NCBI GenBank assembly: GCA_916610825.1
Contig: OU744448.1
Span: 27,550,107 to 27,614,106, forward strand
Direction: 5' to 3'
Length of the DNA stretch: 64,000 bases
Source: Haliclystus octoradiatus
Taxonomy: Eukaryota > Cnidaria > Staurozoa > Stauromedusae > Haliclystidae
The translations under genes and the position numbers were made by a program. A model generated the notes under the pieces. The model made no database searches, was not told where the DNA came from, and saw nothing but the letters and a program-made list of their open reading frames with translations. Below are positions 1 through 10,700 of the stretch, piece after piece (position 1 is the stretch's first letter; each line of letters begins with the position of its first letter).

Positions 1-124
1 GTTTTGCTTGGTGCAAGATTTTCCATTCAAAACTGCAGTCAAAGTGACGATTTGCGATTATCACACAAGTTCAATCAGTATGCTATTTGGAGAAATACGG
101 CAAAAGTATAAAAAATAATAGTAG

Positions 125-450
125 TTGCCCTACCGAAGGCACCCCTACCACTCCTCCATTTGTAGAGGAATGGTTCTTTTTGCAGAGAGCAATGATGTTA
201 AATGCTCTTTATTGATCTCAGCCGCGGCACTGCGGATCAATTTCGACAGATCTCATGGAAGAAAGGCCTTGATTGTCAATGCGCAACAGTTCGCTGCAGC
301 TACTCACAATACAATTCCCTCTGGACCATTCCACCCGCTTTCCTTAGATTGTACTCATTTGATGTTTTAGACAAAGTCAAGGCTCGGTTGATCTATGTGG
401 GATTTAAACCACATTTAATCAGATTTGAAGAAGCAATCTCTAAATATCCG
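125..450 (-). mobile_element. SINE-A copy (tRNA-derived), antisense, old
   Basis: The stretch from about 128 to 435 matches the reverse complement of 35590-35862 over most of its length. Shared words include the tail ACCGAAGGCACCC, GATTGTCAATGCGCAAC, CACAATnCAATTCCCTCTGG and TACTCATTTGATGTTT. In the other copy the head carries tRNA-like A and B boxes. Here the B box region (about 408-422) is eroded, so this is the older or more diverged copy. It is non-coding; long frames across it are accidental. Confidence 0.7.
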
Positions 451-519
451 AGATATACACATCAAATTAACTTAAATGTTGTTGTTGGATTTATAATTTT
501 ATCACAAACCAATTAAACA

Positions 520-670
520 TTTTTTCATGGGGATGTTGGTTGTTTGGTTTGTGTTTTTTTGGAGCGTGTGTGAGTTTAACGGCAGGGTGCCCTATACCTC
601 ACGCCAGTCAATATTAGTGCTTCTGCCAGGGATTGAACCCAAGACCTTACCGACTAAGGTCCTACACCTT
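520..670 (-). mobile_element. SINE-B copy, antisense
   Basis: It shares TTTGGAGnGTGTGTGA and TAGTGCTTCTGCCAGGGATTG with copies at 5487-6003 and 63710-63865. GGGATTGAACCC (about 628-639) is the reverse complement of a tRNA pol III B box, so the element reads on the minus strand with its head to the right. It ends against the first lectin exon. Confidence 0.65.
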
Positions 671-745
671 GAATGTAACTAGTTGTAAGATTATTAGGAC
701 TGATTATGTGTGAAGTTATGTTTTGATAAACTTCAACCCATCCAG

Positions 746-3639
746 GTTCTTTCAAAATGACAAAATTTGCCTCGACACATTGGAACATAGCATTGGAGAT
801 AGCCTTGGTATATATGAATGTCATTTTAATGGTAGAAATCAGGTAAGCCACCACTGATACAACTACATATCTCACATTCTGTTTTACAGTTAATCTTCTT
901 TATTTAAAAGTCAATACCAGTGAGTGATATGAATGAATCTATGGAGATACAGCATATTTTTTGTATCTGAAACTGTCCCCTACTGTAGCCTGATTTGCTT
1001 TTTGTCTAATTAATCATTATTATCAAATGATGTCGCAAACATGAAAAATGATTGATTTCTTTTGAATTCTGATTGAGTTTTATAAAGAAATTACCAAAGA
1101 TGTTAACAAAATTCAACTTTATTTATAATATCTGCCTCTGATAAGGCTTTTGGCTGTTTTGGTTTGTGTGATCCAACCACAGGAGTTAGCTTACCAAGTT
1201 ACTAGAACGGCATTCGGAAATTTCTCTTGTTTTACAAAATACATTTGAACTTGTGACTAATTCTGTTTATTCAAAATGCTTAAAAAGTCACTGACTAGAA
1301 AATGACACCATTATTGTCAGAAAAGCATTAATTAGAACTTTCTTATATGAAGCAGCTGTTAATAAAAGAAATATAGAAAATCATTCCAAATGCTGAGATT
1401 TGTGCGATTTGGAAATTTGTGCCGACGGTTGTACTTGAAAAGTTTCTGCGACTGACTGTTCCAGCCAGCCCCATTTTATTGATTTCTGAACAGAGGATTA
1501 ATCCCTTGAGAATAAAACCAATGAGTCCATGAATATTTTTTGAACTGCATACACTATTCATGAATCTACAAACTGTTTTCGAACCCATTATAAAAACGTA
1601 TAAACATTTCATGAACCTTAAATCGCTTGTTTTTCATAAACCTTTCACGGACTGTTCATGAAGTCTTCATAAGAAGTAAGAGCATTTAACGTTCGTGAAC
1701 TGTTTTTGAAATCAAAGGCAATCCTGAATTTTTAAGATGAGTCGCAAAGTTAAGATGATTTTTATTTTTGGTATCATTCGAAATATTATTATGAAATAAT
1801 AGTATTTATTATAACCATCAGTGTTTTGGTGGCTTTTCCGCCACTCATACAAGCTGTATTTGATAAAGTTGATATTTCATACGTAAAGATATGATATTTT
1901 AAAATAACGCTTTTCAACCAATCACAGGGCGTCTTGCATTTGCATTACCAAGGAAACTCCTGCTTTCAAAACTAAAAGAAACGCCATGTTTACAAGGTTT
2001 TGAATCGATTCGATGCACACATTCGATTGAATACATTTGAATGATGCTCTTGTGTTAACCTTAATTGGGTTTTAAATTCTTAATAAAGTTGTTTGTCGAA
2101 GCTCTAGCCTACATGCTTTTGAGTATATTTTTATATAATAATTGGAATAATTCACAGCCTTGGAGATATGAATTTATTTTTCAAGTGTTCAAATCTCTAT
2201 CTCATTCGTTCGCAAAACCTCACTGGTGAGATAGAGATTTAAACACTTGAAAATTAAATTCCATATTTCCGCGACCCATGAATTATTCTCTATTTCCTCA
2301 ATCCTATCATGGTATATTTGGTCATTTCAGGTAGGTTAAGATTGATTATAATTTGATAAAGTGTTTTATAGAAGTCACTTTCTTTTTCATGTTTTTTCAG
2401 TTATGGACCCTAACAGATGAGAATTTACTAACATGTCAGAGTATGTGTGTAGAAGGAATAGAGTCAATGAAACTCAAATTGGCCACCTGTCATTTGAAAA
2501 GTGAAATGCAGGTTTGATATTTTTCTTAAAATTTTATACAAAATTGAATCTCGCATTACATATAATAGGCTATAATTATTTGTGATGATTGCGATATTGT
2601 AACATCATTTGGATCCATGTGAGGGAGACAGAAAAGAAACATTTTTATTTACAACTCTTTAGTTCATGTGAAGATGAATTTTCATATTTAGACAGCGTAA
2701 AGATTCTTATTTATACGTTTATGTTTACAATATTACAATATATATTCCCTTTACACCAATCTATTTGTACAATTGGATTTCCATGACAGACAGAAATACA
2801 ATAAATTTACAATACAACATGAGCACATCATCAGACTGTATCAGACAGTAAATAGTCAGGTTTAGTACCGGTACAGCTACAAGTACAGCTTTCTCGTTGC
2901 GCATCACTTCTGCGCATTGGGGGAAAGGCCCTCTGCTCTGAAACCTGTACTGACCTCCTCGTTTCTGAACACCTATCGGAGCGAACCATGAACCACAGAG
3001 TACTTGTTTTGATTTCATTGTTTTGGTTTATTTTGCTTTTGATTTTTTTTTAATGAAACTATATTGACCCTTTCGCGCTGTCAGATTGAGACATTCAGGG
3101 ATTGAAATTAAGATTTTGAAGAAATACTATCATATTTTGTTAAATTTGACTAACTTTGAATCATGACGACATGAATTTCTAAATATAGAAATTAAGAAAT
3201 CCAAAAATCATAGTTTAGCCTTGCCCCTGCAAAAAACAGTTCAGGAGTTCATGAACAGTTCATGAACCTTTGACAGACAGTTCATGAATGTTTGTGGCCA
3301 TTTAATGTTTATGATCTGAATTTGTGCTGGCCTTCCATAGACAGGGTTTCCAGGATCCTGTACTTCATAATAACCTATGCTATGGTATGATGATTGTAAT
3401 ATGCCTGTTACACCTTATACTTTTTACTGTTTTGATCAACCTAAGCATCATAAACAATGAACATTATTGGATTTTATGTGTGAATACATTTGATGTTTCA
3501 GGAATGGGAGTATATAAACAAACAGTTAAAGCTAAAAAGTTCTCAGATATGTATAACAGTATCTAAAAGATCATATATTTATCTGGAAAAGTGTGACAAT
3601 GATAATCAATCTCAGCAATGGAAATTAACATCAGCTTAA
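746..3639 (+). CDS. GALNT-type ricin-B (beta-trefoil) lectin domain, 3' end of gene (5' partial)
   Basis: Three exons, 746-842, 2401-2511 and 3502-3639 (stop TAA), join in phase and encode about 115 residues. Each exon is one trefoil repeat. Exon 1 reads NDKICLDT...IYECHFNGRNQ, exon 2 LWTLTDENLLTCQSMC...LATCHLKSEMQ, exon 3 EWEYINKQLKL...ICITV...YLEKCDNDNQSQQWKL. The CLD, C-H-x2-GxNQ and final QQWKL match the C-terminal lectin domain of polypeptide N-acetylgalactosaminyltransferases, Golgi enzymes that start mucin-type O-glycans. Introns fall after the NQ and MQ positions, exactly as in the next gene, so the two are relatives. The catalytic part, if there is one, lies left of the window. This could therefore be the tail of a GALNT or a catalytic-domain-free lectin like its neighbour. 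Confidence 0.75.
1343..1510 (-). repeat. dispersed repeat R1, copy 1
   Basis: The minus strand resembles 35290-35490 (+). Shared words include AATGGGGnnnnCTGGAAC, GGnACAAATTTCnAAA and GCACAAATnTCnGCATTTnG. Translated, both copies give a short shared string ending GTNFxxAQISAFxMI. Two copies at two loci indicate a repeat rather than a host exon. The family is not recognised. Confidence 0.5.
1555..1712. mobile_element. MITE-1 copy (decayed)
   Basis: It contains CATTTCATGAACCTTAAAT, CTGTTCATGAAGT and CATTTAACGTTCGTGAACTG, the diagnostic MITE-1 words, but the terminal inverted repeats are eroded. Confidence 0.5.
2145..2287. mobile_element. short foldback element (hairpin, ~143 bp)
   Basis: Near-perfect inverted arms: GAATAATTCA (2145) pairs with TGAATTATTC (about 2278), and CAAATCTCTATCTCA pairs with TGAGATAGAGATTT across a ~23-base loop. 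The arms total about 60 bp. It has the form of a palindromic MITE; no second copy was noticed. Confidence 0.6.
3223..3316. mobile_element. MITE-1 copy (one end intact)
   Basis: It starts GCCCCTGCAAAAAACAG, then CAGGAGTTCATGAACAG. The right terminal repeat is missing; the copy stops after GGCCATTTAATGTTTATGA. Confidence 0.6.
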
Positions 3640-4317
3640 TTACTGTATGGAAACATTGACAAATGGTTAGCGAGTAACAAAAATGAAGATTCAAAATCAA
3701 ATGTTCAACGTAGACCTCTAATAGTTACATATAATATATAGAAGAAATTGACAATGTCAAACACATACAATGTAGTGATGTTTATGAATAACAACTTTCT
3801 TTCTTAACAGCTGTTCATCAGAGAATCATTAAATGTTGTAGGCTATATAATAGGCATTTAAACACTTTTTGAGATGTGGATTAGCCAATGTCAGTTATAT
3901 TTTATAAAAACTTAATGTTTTAAAAACATTCAAGACATATGTTACAAATTACTTCCAAGCAAATGAATAATGTAATGTAATATGCTATATAAATAATGAT
4001 TAAAAATCTGTTGTAGCTTACATTGAATACTATCAATTATAATAAAATATTTTATATAACATTAATCAATTCAATAATTTTAATTTAATGGTTGAAATAT
4101 ACAACTATTTTTGTTATGTTTATACAAATATCTATTATTACAAAGTTGACAAAATTATCACATCATCGTTATTTTAAAACCATACACCTTTTGACTGGTG
4201 TGTGATAAAACGCAATTGATCTTTCTCTTATGTATATTGCCTATATGTTAAAGGTGCCTATCAGTCGCAGTGCTTTCAGATGTGAATTTATGAAATAAAA
4301 ACTATGCTTCGCGTAGA

Positions 4318-4495
4318 ATTGAGTTCATGAACTCCTAAACTGTTTTTCACAGTTTAAGTGACCCCCTTTCTCCATAAAATTTGGAAAGTGGGACAATTTA
4401 AAATCACATTGTTCCCTTGTGAAAAAATTTACTGACTTCATGAACGGTTGGACCATTTAATGTTCATGGACAAAAAGTGTATGCTCGTTTATGAA
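4318..4495. mobile_element. MITE-1 copy (diverged)
   Basis: It begins AGTTCATGAACTCCTAAACT and GTTTTTCACAG. It ends with TGAACGGTTGGACCATTTAA, TGTTCATGGAC and TTTATGAAAAACCAG. The interior is unlike the consensus. Confidence 0.5.
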
Positions 4496-5486
4496 AAACC
4501 AGAGCTAAGCAGACAACGATACTTCAAGTGCTCAAAATTTACACTCTTATTTTTGTTGTTGAAATAGAAAATGAGCAAAAATCTAATTCTACAAAGACCA
4601 CCACTCTAAACTAATGGGTGCAATGGAATATCACTTAAATATCTTGCATGAAAAATGACTAAAAATCCAATCAACACAGAATCACATCCTGTAATCCAGC
4701 CAAATTTTTGTCCTAAAAACCGTAATGAAACTTATACACACAAAATACAAAAAACATCAACATGTTTGCCCATTTTTCAGTAGGATCTTTTGAATTTTTT
4801 ACAACTCATGCTCAAACCATGTTTTACACAGCCAGTGATGGCATATTTTCTTATTAAATACTAGAAATGCCTGGAAATTATTTTCAAACTACATAAATTT
4901 CTTCCCTATTTCAAGTTTAAATAGTTAAAAAAAGGTGTTACTTATACTTGCAAAATCTATCTTTCAATAAATCTAGTAAAATCAATAACTCAATAAATCT
5001 AACCTTTTTGCTTGAAAAATGATGACCCTGCGACTTTTATAATACGCACTGGATCATGGTACACATATTCTATTCACACATATCATATACTGTCTTTTAG
5101 ATATGTTATGGATGCTGTATAAATTTCAAACATCTTGATTGTTTCTTTATTTAGAGGCTACAAAAATTTAAATTTCTGAAATCGTCTATCATACTCATCA
5201 ATGAGTTGACTTCATAGTATTGCTACAGTGAAACTTCCTAATGTAGGATTTCAGTGGATTATTAGTTTTTTTCTGCAGTTGAAGTTACATTCATTGTTTT
5301 TGCCTCTAGACATTGTCTCATATATATGTAAGGATCTTCTGGTTGATGTAATACAAGTCTTTCAACCAATCCCTAAAAACGAAATTATTAAACTGAGTAA
5401 GTTCTATGCTTTATACAGCATAACTAATGGAGAAATTTGTAGGGCATTCATAGCGAGTGAAACTCAAAATATTATATCAGGTAGCT

Positions 5487-6003
5487 TTTTTCACCAGGGT
5501 GGTTTGTTAATTGGTTTGTAATTTTGGAGTGATTGAGTTAAAGGCCGGATGTCCTTCCTGAACCAATCAATAGTGCTTCTGTCAGGGATTGAACCCAAGT
5601 CAAGACCCTGCTAGCTGGGTCTGTGTGATTTGCACAGTTCTCTGTCCAGCCACTCTACGAAAACGTAGAGCGGAAGTTCCTGATCGATGCATGGTAAATC
5701 TATTGTTCTTAGATAATTAATTCATCACCTCTGTTCGATCAATTAATTGTCATAGCTACGGAGCCTAAAATAGAACTTATTGCAATCATTTCAACTGAAG
5801 TGAACAAAGTAATGTGAGAATCCCGTTGAGAATCACCTTAATCTTGCATAATTATGTGACATCAATCTTATTCTGATACGAGGCCCGGACAGAGAAACCG
5901 AGCAATTTACACAGACCCTATTCTTTTGTGAATGAATCGCGGTCTGTACCGCAGGCTAAGACCCTGTGGGCCAAGGTACAACACCCTTACCACTACACTA
6001 AGG
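5487..6003 (-). mobile_element. SINE-B copy split by MITE-9
   Basis: The tail part (about 5487-5616) carries TTGGTTTGTAATTTTGGAG, AATAGTGCTTCTGTCAGGG and ATTGAACCCAAGTC. The head part (about 5935-6003), read on the minus strand, gives TTAGTGTAGTGGTAAGGGTG, a good tRNA A box. The two halves are separated by a ~300-bp inverted-repeat element at 5617-5918. Confidence 0.65.
5617..5918. mobile_element. MITE-9, nested in SINE-B
   Basis: The left end GGGTCTGTGTGATTTGCAC and the right end TAATTTACACAGACCC-like (CAATTTACACAGACCC) are inverted repeats. A second inverted word, CTCTGTCC, lies just inside on each side. It has no coding capacity. Its position inside a SINE shows it is the younger insertion. 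Confidence 0.7.
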
Positions 6004-6189
6004 CCTCAAACTTTAATTGGATTGTCTGATTGAATTTTTCCAAACTAAGATGTTGGACAGATTTCAAAGTTACGGTATCATCCAGTGATTTTAATTCATT
6101 GTAAGATACTCCATACTAGCAAATTGCAATTAATGACCTGCATTGATGGAAGCCTGGGCTCAATGTGGACAGGATTAGATTGGAGAGAT

Positions 6190-6400
6190 TCATGGGGTTA
6201 TGACGTACAGCCGCAAAATGAAAAGATACATTTTGTTTCGATATGAAGCATACAAAACATAAATAAAACAGCAAACAAAATAAAAGCAGAGATCAAAACA
6301 CAGCGATTCGAATGATACTACTTTTGAGCATTTTGCTGGAAAATTCGGACAGTTATTAGCATACATACGTTTAAGGCAACTCTCTTTTATATTTTGATAC
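6190..6400 (-). repeat. dispersed repeat R3, copy 1
   Basis: The minus strand matches 53470-53640 (+). Both contain AGAGAGTTGC, AACGTATGT and TAATAACTGTCCGAATTTTCC-type words (here in part), and then a stretch ending near CGAAACAAAATGTATC. The family is unknown. The apparent reading frame is not maintained outside the shared block. Confidence 0.55.
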
Positions 6401-6718
6401 AAAATGACAACACAACTACGGTACGTTAGCACAATGTTTCGGCTGATTAACTTCCATTCTCAAGTGAATGTTTTATTAATGTTCCTTGCTTTTGATTGAA
6501 TTTTATTCTCAAAATGAACAGTTTAAATAGAGCTGATATTACAAAGATAGAACATCGGGTATAACATATTCCGAAGTCATCATTTGCGTAGTCGTTAGGG
6601 CTTTGATATTGCACTAGGAAGGGCATTGGGACATAAAATACATACTCTGGAATAATTATCAAGTACTACTTTTCTGCAGCAACACAGGTAAGAGTGTACA
6701 TACTCCATTTGGTGCTAT

Positions 6719-6853
6719 CCCCTGTAAAAATAGGTTATGAACATTAAATGACCCAACTTTCATCAACTGTTAATGTATTCAACCGTTTATAAACAGTTCA
6801 TGAATGTATGTAAAGTTTATGAACTATTCATGAACTTAAATCATTTTTGGCAG
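6719..6853. mobile_element. MITE-1 copy
   Basis: It starts TCCCCTGTAAAAATAG and contains TGAACATTAAATGACCCAA, AAACAGTTCATGAATG and CTATTCATGAACTTAAAT, ending TTTTTGGCAGG. The terminal repeats are still recognisable. Confidence 0.6.
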
Positions 6854-7783
6854 GTGATATATTAGCTAATTGGGATGTTCTTATCTCGAATTTTATGAAT
6901 GAACAAATCATTTTGTGACAAAGACGTGAATGTGTGATCCTCATTTCACATACATATCCATCCATGAATTGGGGACAGGGTAGATATTGATTATTCCTCT
7001 TTGTCAAGCGTTGGCATTGTCATTTATCTGAATATCTCTAGTGACAAATGAACAAATGATGATGAATCATGAATGAAAATCGTAAGTTTGTGATCGGAGG
7101 TCGGTGAAGAAGAACGAAAACTGGATGATTTTATCTTTATAGTCACATTACCTATAGTAGTCAACTTCCTAAATTGCCTCGAAATCATTCTTAATAAAAA
7201 GAAGACTGTCTATTCTTATTTAGTCTTAATGTGTACTGTAATGAAGTAAACACAGATCATGTACCTGTAGCATGCCAATAACACTGTATCTGTCCAGATA
7301 ATTTAATGCAGATTGCATTGGATCTTCACCATTTTCCATAATATTTTCAAAAACAAAAAGCAGTAATGAAGTAGATGACGAGGATTGTGATCGGCAGTGC
7401 TGTACGTGTAGATTGTGTACACGCGAAGAAAATTTAGCAATGAGGATTATTCGAGTAAATTTTTACTTCATAGATTTTTGTAGTAGTTACTTAGTGACCC
7501 GTTTTTGGTAGTTACCCTGGCAACCAGCACCATTTACTGGACTGCCTCGATATCACGTAAGAATGAGGAGGCTGCCTTGATGACACAATTTTCTCCTCTT
7601 TGAAATTTATCGACCACATAGCCCCACGTTGCATTCCAGCTGGTCAAATGTTATGGTTTTGTTCGCTTTCACGATTTCAGAATTGGGCTAGGAATGGGCA
7701 CGCTTTGATTTAATGATCAATAAAATCTAATGATGGTATGAATAGACATCATTTTTCTTTGAATTGTGATGCTTTATTTTAGT

Positions 7784-10700
7784 ATGGCGTCTCGTCGTTC
7801 TGGTAGTCTTCTTGCAGTTGGTGTCATTTTGATAGTTGTTGTCGGAGGTGCATGGTTTTCATTTTCATTAAGGAAATACGATAAATATCATCAAAACAAG
7901 AAAAGATATGAAAACAGTGATTTCGATCAACTCGTTCTGGAGGTAAGCTTCTACTTTTAAACTTGCCATACTATGTTTTGTACTTTTGGGTAATTATTAC
8001 CACAAAAAACCTTCTAATTGTCTAATTCATCACAATGCTCAGAAAGACAAATGTACAATGCAGTAGCCTAGTCGTACACAACATAATGTGTATGATTATA
8101 ATGATTCCACCAATTATGCCTCCCTAAATACAGACAATACGAATAAATGATGTCAATTAAATCATTAATCTCCAAACAAGAGTTTAGTGATATATCAGAA
8201 CTATAGTCTGTAGCCTGTAAGATACAGTACTACATGTAAACCAACTCTTTTGTATGTCCCAGTGACTGAAATTTCTTTGAATGAGAAAATCCTTACTTAT
8301 CTGCCCATCAGGGCATTAATTGATGATTTGCAAACATATTTCATTTGGATCTTCTGTGTCTGGCAGTGGCTTGCTTGAATTTGGATCCAGATCAAAGCCA
8401 ACAGTTGTTGGGAACTTGGGCCCATATCAAATTGGGATAAATGATGATAATTCAAATTTGTGATGACATTTATTGATTAAACGTCTTTTGTGATTCAAAT
8501 TTTTATTCTAATTGTTTGGATTTCAAGAGAAAACAATCTGATCAAGATGGCGTGGTTCATATAGAAGGGCATAATAAAGAATTCATGAAGAAAGAAGATT
8601 GTCAGTTTGGATTTGGATTTTTGAAAAAGTAAGCCTATTTTTGTGCCATGTGGTACATCATCATCATCATTTATTCAGAACCTGATAAGTTTTACAATAA
8701 CTTTTTTTCACAGGACTGATTTATTTAATAAACTAGAGAATAAACATAAAATAATTGATTACAATAATACATAGATTTATATATATATACAGCTACAAGG
8801 TTAATTAAATACGAAACTAAACAGTTATTAGATGCTGTAATTTTATTGGTATTTAAATGCTTCTCAAGGAGACTTTTGAGTTCACTGTACATTCATTCCC
8901 TGTCTTTCCATATCCAATTTCATCCCTCAAACTATTGTATTGATCATTTATTGTTCCACTTTCCAGTTCAAACAAGAGGGGGGACGATGGACTGTCGCTA
9001 TAATTCATTTGACACTCCAAATGAAAGCCAATTAATGGTTTGAGGTTTATTCTAAAATAATCTGTAAGACGGTTAGGGATCCATGCGAGGGAGACAGAAA
9101 AGAAACAATCTTTTTTATTAACTTTTATTGACTATACTCAACAAATGACTTCTTGAGACTCACTTTTACATTCACAAAACTCTGTTGTACATTTACATAA
9201 ACCCATCTTTACAGACTTATTACTATTACAATGTACAAACAATAGGTAATACCTCATAATCACAATATCACATCCTCTAGCTACACAATCAACAGTAGAC
9301 AAACAATACAATAAATGCATCAGGAAGCCGACAGTGGAACATAATAAAAATCAACCAAATTGCCTTTCTTTCCATTTCGATAACATATTGCCCATTTGTC
9401 CACATAATAATAATATCAAAATACATTATATATAGCTATTAAATAATACATATTAACTATTTATCCCATATACATATTTATTATCTATACATTAAATCAC
9501 ATTACTACACGCTATCCTGATCTCACATTCACTCATCTCACTCATTAAAGGCCATTATTGTTTAAACATAAATCTACTAAATACACATTATTACATAATT
9601 TTTATTGTTCCATTTTCGTCTTTTCTAAAAACATTCAGCAGATCTACTAGTCTCTGTAGTGATCATATAGTATGACGTCATTGCGACATGACAATGACAT
9701 GCAATCGTATCATATACATTAGTATTCTTGTTGATCGTTACATATAAAATATCACTTGCTATCACTGAGTATTGAATTGTCTCATCCTGCATTGTTGATT
9801 ATAACAGCCTCTAGATGAATTTTATCGATTCTTATTTTCTTAAATCATGGTCACCTTCCTTTCTTTGTCCTGCATTATTATTGTTTAAAACATATCACTT
9901 ACCTATATGCTCGAAGAATGCCTGGACATTGTTAAATATATAAGATCGTCACTATTGACAGGTAGATTTCTGTTAGAAGCGGATATTGTACAGTAAGTTT
10001 AAATCTTCCTAAAAAATGGTAATCCATTATCGTCATCCATAACTTGTTATTGTTCACAAGGGATGTCCCCATGGATCCCCCAATCCTACTCGGCTCACAT
10101 TAAACTATTAAACCTAGCAACACGGGTAACTCATCATTGCTAGTATCAGATAAATGTGACTTTTCAAATAATGTATTATAAATAGCTGAAACATGAATTC
10201 ATTTCTTTTGTAGGCTTTTGAAACCAGTTGATGGCCACGAAAGCTCTAATCAAGATATTATACAGCCATCAAAAGGTGGCCTTCGTCAAGGTAGTTATTG
10301 CCTAGATAGTGTGGATGGATCAGATGGCGATGTTGTACAAATACAAGAATGCCACGGTCAAGGTCGAAATCAGGTAGGCATTGTACACCAAAACATGATG
10401 TATGCTCAGTCAACTTGAAACAGCGACATTTCATTAAATAGTACTGTTTGTTTGAATATTCTATCAAATCAACCCTGAATATAAAGACCACCTGTCTAAA
10501 TGAGCCAATTTATCAAGATTAGATCTATATAGCTGGATGTAGGACATAGGTTTTATTTCAACTTACTGGTGGAAAAACATCAATAGAATGCTGAAAATTT
10601 AAATCTCATGCAGTATAAAGAAACAAAATAATTTCAATTTAAAATTAAACATCAGTGTCGTCAAGATGAGGACCTGCCTTACTTGGTTGATAATTACATG

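Larger units (their letters stand above)
1..745. other. left-edge non-coding stretch
   Basis: This is upstream of the first recognisable exon and is probably an intron of the cut-off lectin gene. It holds one SINE-A copy (about 125-450) and one SINE-B copy (about 520-670), both antisense. I looked for a preceding lectin exon between 1 and 110 and found only a weak candidate after the AG near 39, with no family motif, so I do not call it. Confidence 0.5.
843..3501. other. introns of the first lectin gene, repeat-bearing
   Basis: Intron 843-2400 holds repeat R1 (1343-1510), a decayed MITE-1 (1555-1712) and a hairpin element (2145-2287). Intron 2512-3501 holds a shared word GAGGGAGACAGAAAAGAAAC (about 2618-2641, again near 9088 and loosely near 27812) and a MITE-1 copy (3223-3316). 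No further coding exon is needed, because phases match across both introns. Confidence 0.6.
3640..7783. other. intergenic region between the two lectin genes
   Basis: About 4.1 kb with no convincing exon. It contains MITE-1 copies at 4318-4495 and 6719-6853, a SINE-B interrupted by MITE-9 (5487-6003) and repeat R3 (6190-6400). The promoter of the second lectin gene should lie near its right end, but I see no clear TATA or initiator there. Confidence 0.6.

Noticed and set aside
1-110. Possible upstream lectin exon after the AG near 39
   Set aside because: Weak pyrimidine tract, no trefoil or glycosyltransferase motif in any frame, and the donor word is poor.
5228-5521. 97-codon frame (+)
   Set aside because: Low-complexity hydrophobic composition, no splice support, and it runs into SINE-B.
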